Assembly (NCBI GenBank): GCA_950295325.1
Contig: OX485809.1
Location: 5,394,001-5,458,000, forward strand
Origin: Polytrichum commune
Taxonomy: Eukaryota > Streptophyta > Polytrichopsida > Polytrichales > Polytrichaceae
Direction of reading: 5' to 3'
DNA length: 64,000 bases
Below the pieces are notes generated by a model. The model ran no database searches and was not told the origin of the DNA. It saw only the letters and a list, made by a program, of their open reading frames with translations. A program made the position numbers and the translations under genes. Of the stretch, positions 54,850-64,000 are shown one piece after another. Position 1 is the first letter of the stretch; every line of letters begins with the position of its first letter.

Positions 54850-55566
54850 TCAATTGCTTATATGCTGGAAACAAGATGGTATCAAATGCATTCAGAGCTA
54901 AACACTGAGGATGAGCTAGGGCAATAAATTAGCAGTTTCAAAAATAAAAGAAACTTCGAGTCATACTTGGGAGGTTGTTATGTCTGTGCATGTCCCCTGG
55001 TCTATTTAGATGGGCTCTATAATGTATCTTCAATATCCTCAGAAGTTGTTCACCTGAATAACTCATGCATATCTATACAGAATTTTTCTCCTAGGCTCAG
55101 CACTGTGCCTCAGAATAGTAAATGCCGAGTTGTTTTCATTTGCAGCAGGGTGAACAAGGCTCATTGATGGCGAAGAGAAGGATCTACGTTGGGGAGACAA
55201 ACGTCCTACACAATCTGCGCTTTCCTTAAAAGTCAACCAGTGTTACTAAATGTATTCCTGACAGTTTGAGGCGATCTGGAGCTGGAAGTGGACTCATCAG
55301 GCGTATGGTTCGCCTAGGGTTTGGGGTTTAGGGATCTGAACTTGATGTAACTGCAGAAGGAACTGTTACGCTAAGAGGATGACTCCAGGAACATCACGGA
55401 AGTTAGGATGGACTTGTCAATCTTTAAAAAAATACAAGTCTGCAAAGGCAATTTGGTTATGCCATTTTGGGTTTCGATTCTTTAACTGAGATGAGGGGAG
55501 TATCTTAAGAGACAATTCCAGGTTTCAGTCAACATCATTCATGTGTTTAGTTACCAAATCGCCACA
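54850..55566. other. Upstream region of the ALE2-like gene
   Basis: No ORF assigned. Probably promoter and 5' UTR; GGGTTTGGGGTTTAGGG at about 55316-55332 is a second telo-box-like word on the other strand. Confidence 0.4.
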
Positions 55567-58500
55567 ATGCGGAGCAATCTCTGCAGGGTTGCAGGGTTGC
55601 TGCCAGTCTTGTTGCTGGCAGCAATTCTCGGAAGCATTTGTTCCGGTGAGTGTAAATTTACCCGCCATTTTTACTTTGTGTTACGTCGATCTGTTTACAA
55701 ACTTATAATGTATAACAGGTGCTCCTCAACTATTGCATCAATTTTACAATTTTCTTTTTGGTGGTTGTAGAGGGATGATTTTCTGTTTAGTAAATGCGCT
55801 CTCCCCTACCTCAAGCTTTTGTTCACTTATCTGGTAGTCGGACCTCTTCAAAAGTTGCGAGAGAAAGATGTCCTCCATTTTCTTCATGATCTCATTGTAG
55901 AAGAGTTGACTCCAGTGTTTGAGGTAGCTGATTTTACGAAGTATGGTCCTTGAATGACAAGTGTGACTGACAATCGTTCCCAGTCTTTGTGATTCACTTC
56001 GCTAAGTTAGTATATCTAGGAGTTTTGACAAGAAAGCATCTCATTTTCGAAGTCTGCATGTGTGTTGCAGTTATCAAGGACGGAAGTATAGTATGCTTCT
56101 TCGGGTATCACTGCATGAACCATGAAAATACACCAGAATTAGGCCATTCTCGCAGGATCTTGTGGGCGAAATTGATCTTCCTAGAAAGGCCCGATCTGCT
56201 CAATTTTGCTAAAAGACAGCCATTAGTACAGACTCTCGATCCATTCAATAGTAGTGACCTTGGTGCTTCAAACGCAGCCGATGTAGCAGACGTTCTCTCC
56301 GATCCGTGTGTTTCTCCTTCTCTAAGTGGTGATTTCAATTTCTCAAGCACAGGTCCCGTTCAAAACTGTACCCGATACATATCAATTCCAGGTGTCTTTC
56401 TACCCTTCCACTCTATTCCAATTCTTCTCTTTCCCAGTTTTCTTGTTCCTGATCCTTTTTAGTTATTCTTCCCTACCTTTTCGACTCCTCAGGTCAGCAC
56501 ACCATATTTGCATTGTCAACGTAGATAGTATGTTTATCCACTTTATCTTTCACTTGACGACTTCCTAATGTGTCAAAAACTGTCTGGTATGTAATGACAG
56601 CACCATCTCCAGGAGCTCTAATTGCTGTCTCACCTTCAGCCAATGGTTCTTCTTCTGCAGGTGCAGACTGTTGTCTTTAACAGGCGTCTTGGTAATCTAA
56701 AAAGTAATGTTAGGTTGCAAAATTGCTACATGTTTGGTACAATAATTAGAGGATCTCTGTGGTCTCATTGATTTTCTAATAATAAGAAAGTCGTATCCCC
56801 GAGAAGGGTCATCTCAAATGTTGTGTTGGGTATCTGTTGACATTGTCTCCCCTCTGTTTTACATGTTCGTCTTCTGATTACCATGGATGAATTTATTGGT
56901 AGTTCCTTGTGCACCGCACTTTGTCTAGTCACGTCATGATAATGAGGAGAGTATGCTACTTCCAATTTTAACAAATATGCATTTACCTTTGATCTGGCTA
57001 TTAACAATAAAATGTTGTGGTATGACAGATTGTCGTCCAACATGCCCGGATGGCTATACATACACACCTCCAGGTGCAGCTTCGTGTGGGTGTGTTATCC
57101 CTATGCACGCACAATTACGTTTGGGAATCAAGCTAGAAAGTCTTTTCCCTCTTGTGTCCGAGCTATCTAAGGAATTAGCGGAAGGCCTCTTTCTCCAAAT
57201 TAGTCAAGTGCGCATAGTAGGGGCTAATGCTGCAGACCAGAGTCAGGATAAGACAGATGTGAATGCCGACTTTGTGCCCTTGGATACATTTGACAACACC
57301 ACAGCTCAACTTCTTTCATCGCGTTTATGGAGTGGACAAGTGCAGCTCAATACAACTTTATTCGGAGTTTATTCAGTAGAATATGTCAAGTACCCAGGTA
57401 CTTGTCCTAAACCTTGTTGTGTGCCAGACTCCTGCAGTTGACTGAAATAATTAATTTTGACATCTGCCAATTTAAGCATATCAGCCTGAACTTCCTTATA
57501 AGGTAGTTCCTACAAAGTGCATTTTCAGCAGACAAACAAGGACTCAACTTTTTTCTCTGTCCCTGTGTTTAGGCCTCCTTTCATCTCCACCATCTCCGTT
57601 TTCTGGAAATATTGCTCCATCACCGGTCACTAACAGCCCAACTTCAAATGCAACAATTCTAAGTGCTGAAGATAAACTTGGGACAGGGCTTATCATTGTG
57701 ATCGTGTTGGCATCGGTTCTGGGGGTAATGATAATCACTGGTATTATTTGGCTCGTCATTTTGCGTCGTAGTCTACATGAAAAGGTGCCACCATCAGTGA
57801 TTGGACCCCTTCAGCCTCATTCTGCAACAAAACGACTAGGTATACTTCATACTGATATATAAGATGTTGGGGATATAACAGTTTTGTTGGGCAAAAAATA
57901 ACATGATATTAGTGCTGCATCTTGTCGAATTCCAGCTGATGGTTTTTGTATAAGAATTAAGGCATCTTAAAAAACTCTTTTTGGTTTCCTGCATTTATAA
58001 ATATTTCAAGTGATGTGGGTTTCTTTTCAGAAACTCCATAGCTTTTGTCGGAGGAGTGTAAATTGGATTGATTTGGAGTCCTGTAAAATGGCGGATGCGT
58101 ATGTTGCATCCAGTGGGCCTCCATTTTATTTAACTAAAAGCAGTGGCCCTATCTGACAAGACATACATGTCAGCAGATATTGGGTCTCCCGTATTGTTTC
58201 TGATTTGCGCAGTGACTCCAGAGGAGTCCTAGTTCTTTCTTTTATAACTAACCTTCTCATGGACATGCAGGTCTAGGGTCGTTGCTGTCAGGGAGCATGG
58301 CAAGCTCTACAACGATCTCATTTGTTTCTAGTATGGCAACATATTCAGGAACTGCCAGGACCTTCACTATTGCAGAGCTAGAAAGAGCAACTGACAATTT
58401 TAGTCTCGAGAATGTTGTTGGCGAAGGAGGTTTTGGAAGAGTTTACCAAGGGGTGCTGGATGATGGTTGTGAGGTGGCTGTGAAAGTGCTCACAAGGGAT

Positions 58501-60217
58501 GATCAGCAAGGTGGCCGTGAATTCATTGCCGAGGTAGAAATGCTGAGCAGGTTACATCACCGAAACCTTGTGAAGTTGATTGGCATCTGCACAGAGGATC
58601 CCCTCCGCTGCTTGGTGTATGAGCTTATTACAAATGGCAGTGTGGAGTCTCACTTGCACGGTATTAACTTACAACACTGTCCTACCTGAACTCATTGCTG
58701 GTAGATTTCCCCCAAGTATAGGATGTCATGCCAATATTTTGAAGCAACCTTGAAATTGTGTATCATAACAGGATAGATGTGTCAAGACATTATGGATTTC
58801 ATGTTATGTTGTATGTGTACAGGTCCAGATAAACGTACTGCTCCACTTGATTGGGATGCACGAGTCAAGATTGCTTTGGGTGCTGCACGGGGATTGGCAT
58901 ATTTACATGAAGATTCTAATCCCAGGGTAATACATCGAGACTTTAAAGCAAGCAATATCTTGCTTGAGGATGACAACAATCCCAAAGTGTCTGACTTCGG
59001 TTTAGCTAAAGCTGCAGCTGAAGGAGGAAAGGAACATATCTCAACTCGAGTTATGGGCACGTTCGGGTAAGTTAACGCTACTCCCGCATTGTCAAATAGG
59101 TTTGATTTGAAGTTGTAGATTCAACTCATTCTGACAGACAATGTGATGAATTGGCGGTGTAGCACATAACTCACCTGGACTAGATGAAGCTGCCAAATTT
59201 TTGAGCTTTCACTTGCAACGAAAACGCTGCTGACGTGGCCTTCATTAGGAAAACTGGTGCTTTCTTGTTCAATAGTCAGTTAGAATTCTATTTGTCAGAT
59301 TGATGAACTTTGTGGGAACTTCTCCCATCCTTCTCAGTGCTGTATCAAACGCTGTTAAAGATGCAAGATGATGTGTATCATGTTGAAATCACCTTGCATT
59401 CCTCAGTATATGAAATTAGCCTCCAGCTTCAGTGGACAAACTTATCTTCTGTCTCCAATCCACCTTCCACGTTATTGTATGAACTGGTGAGATGGGGATT
59501 AAATGCAGGTATGTTGCGCCCGAGTATGCTATGACAGGGCACCTGCTAGTGAAGAGCGATGTCTACAGCTATGGTGTAGTGTTGCTTGAGCTCCTTTCAG
59601 GGCGAAAGCCTGTGGACATGTCTCAACCACAAGGGCAAGAGAATTTAGTTACATGGGCACGCCCACTTCTCACAAGTTTAGATGGACTGGAGCTTATTGT
59701 TGATCCAGACCTGGGAGACAATTTCCCCTTGGACGCGTTTGCAAGAGTAGCTGCCATAGCATCCATGTGCGTACAGCCGGAAGTCTCACATCGGCCGTTT
59801 ATGGGGGAGGTTGTTCAGGCTTTGAAACTTATTTACAATGACTCGGATACAAGTGAGAACGGTCGAGGAACCTCACCCATCTCGGACTTGGTCATAACAC
59901 AGCAATCACGGTTTCTTCCCGAGGCTTCCTTTGTCAATATTTGCTACAATTCAGGACCTATGGACGACTTGGATTTTCAGCAACCCAGGCCTCTTTCTGC
60001 TTCAGCTATATTGTCAGATTCTGGCCGATTTATTCGACAGCTTTCAGGTTCATTTAGACGCTACTGTTCATCTGATCCATTAAAGACTTCCTCGTTACCC
60101 AGGGCACAATGGCGTATACTTGACAATGCGATCGCTGTTGGTACAATGAGTGAGCGTGGAGTGCCAAGATATATGAACCCTTCGAACCGAAGGAGTCTTC
60201 CTGGAATCTGGCCATAG
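55567..60217 (+). CDS. ALE2-like receptor-like protein kinase, eight exons, about 812 aa
   Basis: Exons: 55567-55645, 56071-56391, 56601-56660, 57029-57397, 57573-57839, 58271-58660, 58823-59066, 59509-60217. All borders are GT/AG; introns are phase 1 except the last (phase 2). Seen: signal peptide [20 protein letters not shown]; an ectodomain with [20 protein letters not shown] and VRIVGANA (about residues 154-276), typical of the ALE2 branch; a Pro/Ser linker; one transmembrane helix (about 314-339); then the kinase with GEGGFG 416-421, Lys437, HRD Asp535, DFG 553-555 and APE 580-582. It is an RD kinase at the plasma membrane. Arabidopsis ALE2 acts in epidermal and cuticle formation; a role here is inferred only. 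The exon 2 start is the least certain: other in-phase acceptors exist (for example before 56141), and an in-frame ATG lies at 55543. All catalytic residues are present. Confidence 0.92.
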
Positions 60218-61302
60218 TTTCGTATTTACGAGAGCTTGAGCACATGAAGACCCTTCCAACTTTGGTTGGAGTTTACGTTTGATTGAGTAACTGTGGGTCA
60301 GCTCAGGCACATATTTGCAGCAGCTTGATGGCTCTCATAGAGCCCAGAACTTTGAGCTCTCTGGTTCACCTGATCCATAGCTGTGATGCACGTGTCACAA
60401 ATGTGACAGCTCTGGTGCGGATAAAAGGGGCATGCAGGTGAAAAATTCGCTCCCAAGTACCGGATTGGATTGGAGTCAGGGCTAATGCTTGTGAATTTCA
60501 GAAGAACAAAAATCTGTTCAAATCAACATTCAGAACAAAGCTGACAGGAATGCGGATCCTGAAATAAGAAAGGACCACATTCATTTACAGCTGGGTAGAA
60601 TTCCCAGGTTGAATCTGGGATCTCAGATATAGGATTGATTGGATTCCTTCTGAAAAGGTTTTAATACCTCCCATTCCTGATGCAAATCTTGGCAACCAAA
60701 GGACTGAGCTCCAGTGCAGATGTCAAAACATTTGTTTGTGATGACACACACATGACAAGGTCAGCACTTACCTTGGTCGTATCAATGTACTATGTAGTTA
60801 GCAGTCGACAGGCCAAGATTAGATATGGCAATAGATTTTTGCATCAGTCGGTAAATGCTGATTATTCATATTTGTGATCCACACACTAACCCAATATTGC
60901 TGGGTCTAGCCCTAACCTAGAATTTTTTTGCCACAGCTGGTCTACCTGATTCTGTAGTCCTGGTTGTGAAGCCACTACCAAATCATTATTAAAGCTTCAT
61001 TAAAAAGTGTTGTGGCCCATCGTCCTTGCTTCCAGAAGCTCATGGTTTCGGTGAATGTCTTAATTGCATGTTCTTGTGACGGATGACAGGTTCTCATCAA
61101 ACATTGCTCCGTTTCACGGGCGATATATTTTGGGATGTTCTCCTTCACGATCACTTGCACTTCTCAAGCCCGTTCTTGCACTCTTCAATTCAAACCAAGT
61201 CAAGATCAATATAGACAAGGTAGTGTGCATAACACTGAAGCAAATAAAATTTGAATTCGAAAGTTTCACTGCAAGATAATCACTGCACCACTTATGTTAT
61301 TT
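60218..61302. other. 3' flank of the ALE2-like gene; no further gene
   Basis: The first few hundred bases are probably 3' UTR. The short frames beyond (65 aa at 60680-60877, 71 aa at 61064-61279) have no recognised motif. Confidence 0.45.
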
Positions 61303-61733
61303 AGTGTCACATGCGTAATAGTGTCATTTACCCTATTTTAGGGCGTATCCTAGATTACACTGATGATTAACAACATCATCATTAATGTCACCTCATGATA
61401 CTTGGCATTCAAGTACACTCACTAATATCTCGGCATGAGTAGTTCGATAATGTTATGAGGTGCATGTCTATGTTACACAATGGTCTACGAGTTGACTAAA
61501 GTGTACACAAATGACACTTGATATTCGTATGCTCCGAAGTATATTCCCTTTCCATACTAAAACGCAAGACTATCATCTAACGTATCCACTCCCATATCAT
61601 AACGTAAATATTTTTTCACATGAAGAAGTTACTTATGTTCACGAATGAAATCACATCGGTAACTGGTGAGCGTGACTCTTCGAAACCTCCAGGCATCCAG
61701 TTTACGCCTTTTGCAAATAGTGTATGTGACACT
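61303..61733. mobile_element. TIR element, AGTGTCACAT family, copy 2
   Basis: Begins AGTGTCACATGCGTAATAGT and ends TTGCAAATAGTGTATGTGAC ACT, the same ends as the copy at 2463-2815. It is about 80 bp longer, with extra sequence near 61360-61470. Flanks GTTATTT and CTATTT are similar but not an exact duplication. Confidence 0.65.
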
Positions 61734-62178
61734 CTATTTCCAGTTCACCCACTTCACGTTACATTTATACGATGAGCATGGCATGTTGTAATTTTGAGAA
61801 TGTTTTGCATCACCATGTTCTTGGGCTTTTACTCACAGTAGTATCTAGGTGGTCAACAACAACGCCTAATTGATTGATTCGTTATGTGTCAGAGCTGTGT
61901 GGCTGGGACTCGAGCTGTTTGTTCTTACAGACCGCTATTATTGCCACAGAATTCCTCGTCAAAACTTGGGGGATTTCAAGGTCAAAACGCAGCTGGGGAA
62001 GCATCGGCACCTGTGGGAGGACAACCTGATGCCCAGAAACTTGGCAGAGAGATCGAGCAGGATCGACGTGAAGGTAACAATCCCAGTGTTTAGGATTTTG
62101 ATTTGGTGTGAGTGGCCCCACCTCACAATATCATGGCAGACATTGTGTAAGTTATCACCATTTTCTTTGGGGAAAATA

Positions 62179-62220
62179 ATTGTTTGTTTGTTTGTTTGTT
62201 TGTTTGCTTGTTTGCTTGTG
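62179..62220. repeat. (TTTG)n microsatellite
   Basis: About ten TTTG/TTGC units, the last ones interrupted by C. Confidence 0.9.
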
Positions 62221-63425
62221 CGCAATTTCCAATACATTTTCCGACCCTCGCCACTTAGGAAAAGGAGCATCTCCCGGAACATCCCACACCCACTGCTAGA
62301 GAATAACTTATCTTCACTATTTGCGGGAACAAGGCTTACTCCTTCGAGCTCAATGTACGATGCATAAGGTATGTGGGCCTTCCGTGGTCGGCCTACTTAA
62401 TTACCTACCACTCGAGTATGAGCATCGTGTCCCCATCTTTAATGTATACTTGATTAGATCCATATCCAAGATGTGAATATCGAGCTCTTTGACCGATTTA
62501 AAATCGTGCACTTGACGAATAACTTAGTTTTAGATAGCTCGTGCATCACTTTTCACACAATTGAATATAAGCGGTTGTGTCTAGGTAGTATCTCAAGTAC
62601 ACGTTGTTTTGTGTGTGAAGGCATGGATTACGGGTGGCTTAAGGTAGGTAAGCTTGCATGCACATCATTGTTTAATTTGCGTACTTGCCATTCCATTTGC
62701 TCTTGATGATATTAATATTTGTTGGTGGGCAAATCCAAACGAGAAACATGATAGTTGAGCTTATTGTTTTTTGAACGAAGGCGACTGGCTTACGAAAGTT
62801 GCTTGAAGTGTTGCTTATGGCTTTCCTTTGATGGTTTTTTTTTTCCCCTTCTTTCCTAAATATGTACATTTAGGGTTGAGTATACTTGCTAGAAATATAT
62901 AGGACATTGTTGTTGAAGGACTACCCTGCATGTGGATCCAATGAGGTGAAAATATTCTAATATGTTTCCACTTGTGCCATATTTCATTATATGATTGGTT
63001 GGACCTCTTAAGTGACATGGAAACCAAATTTAGGCAAAGTTGTGTCGATCAGAACTGCACATATGGTACCCACCTTATTTTGCCAAGGGTGTGTTTCACA
63101 ACATCAAGAATGAAGAATGTTGAGTGACAATACATATTTGTACAAAGTGTGACCCACTCCCAATCCTATTCACATGGTAAGTCAATTTTAAATCAGTCAC
63201 CCATTAATAAGCCATGACAACCCCATCCATTGTTTCATGAGGATCATTGGATGGACTTAACTTTTATTTAAATAATATTAGACATATTCTATGGATAGAT
63301 ATTGTATGTCAATAGACTTTCAATATATTGAAAGCTCTTGGAAGATATGTGCCTCCTCAATGCTTACTTTAAGTCATGATGTAGAAATATAATGAGAAAA
63401 AATAAATACTCGTTTTTCATGTTGA

Positions 63426-63469
63426 ATGTATGTATGTATGTATGTATACATACATACATACATATACAT
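63426..63469. repeat. Palindromic (GTAT)n/(ATAC)n tract
   Basis: GTATGTATGTATGTATGTAT runs directly into ACATACATACATACATATAC, so the tract is self-complementary and can form a hairpin or cruciform. Confidence 0.9.
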
Positions 63470-63787
63470 CAATTGATGAATGATTTAAATCCAATCAAAA
63501 CAATTGTTTCCCTATTATCATAATCATATGAAGATACTCTAATGAATGATCCTACCATACAATCCCACATGTTGTAGTTATTGAGGGGACATGGGCCCAA
63601 TGTCACTTAAATGTCATTTTATTGCACTTGACCAAAAGCAAGCAAATTCACCTTAACACCTCAATAATTATCTACTAGTTCCCATCAAAGTACACTATTT
63701 TCATCATGGACACCCCTTTAAGGCCAACTATGTGGGTATTTGACCCTGATTATAGAACATCATACATCACAATAAATATTACAACTA

Positions 63788-63813
63788 TATGTATATGTAT
63801 ATATATATATATA
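63788..63813. repeat. (AT)n microsatellite
   Basis: Alternating purine-pyrimidine TATGTATATGTATATATATA run. Confidence 0.85.
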
Positions 63814-64000
63814 AAATCTATCAAATTTCTCTTCCAACTTATGGCCCTAGGTTCCCCTTAGATTGTATGATGCGTTCTTCCCCTTGGTAGTTATACATTG
63901 GTTCCCTTTGCAGTATGCACACTCCCCCCCCCCTGCGCACGCGTCCCAAATAAAATATACAACCCTAGAATTAGTCAATAGATATCAAAAAGACATTTGT

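Larger units (their letters stand above)
61734..64000. other. No recognisable gene
   Basis: Frames such as 165 aa at 61870-62367 and 107 aa on minus at 61959-62282 overlap on opposite strands; one passes through a GTTT microsatellite. No domain recognised. Contains three simple repeats listed separately and a C run at 63925-63934. Confidence 0.45.

Overview
The window looks like nuclear DNA of a land plant. It has multi-exon genes with GT/AG introns, two plant-type receptor-like kinases, a plant-type ADP-glucose phosphorylase and dense, decayed DNA transposons. The large spacers, the SWIM-type transposon gene and the abundant PIF/Harbinger, hAT and pogo remnants would suit a seed-free plant such as a fern. 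That placement is an inference, not something the sequence proves.

Three genes look intact. (1) 5919-8576 (+) is a single-exon transmembrane receptor-like cytoplasmic kinase whose activation segment is split by an insert of about 480 residues; it resembles the Arabidopsis At1g80870 type. (2) 16095-19894 (-) is a four-exon, 350-aa ADP-glucose phosphorylase of the GalT/HIT superfamily. (3) 55567-60217 (+) is an eight-exon, about 812-aa ALE2-like receptor kinase with signal peptide, cysteine-containing ectodomain, transmembrane segment and RD kinase. They share no obvious pathway and read as independent genes in a transposon-rich setting.

The spacers hold a layered set of mobile elements. From left to right these are: a tRNA-derived SINE candidate (about 610-715); a TIR element of an AGTGTCAC family (2463-2815, second copy 61303-61733); an F-box/kelch-like relic (10935-11518); a relic of the first kinase's 3' end split by a 399-bp insertion with a 10-bp duplication (14172-14710); a SWIM-domain transposase relic (23956-24257); a pogo/Tigger internal-deletion derivative with TA duplication (24430-25124); several Tourist-like MITEs with TAA/TTA duplications; an hAT element with an exact 8-bp duplication (28015-29127); a C-rich TIR element (about 29735-30731); a two-gene PIF/Harbinger element (34278-37824); a LINE relic (about 38139-39180); a TIR element carrying a spliceable WD40 exon that resembles WDR83/MORG1 (40978-43184); and a poly-G TIR element with an 8-bp duplication (44470-50344) that contains a second PIF/Harbinger element (about 45398-49050).

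Local tandem repetition is a second theme. Degenerate arrays lie directly beside or inside all three genes (5053-5880, 8770-9520, 18640-19465, 20020-20830, 52655-53310), and a clean 14-copy 46-bp minisatellite lies at 43258-43897. Long stretches between these features show no recognisable gene and are listed as such.
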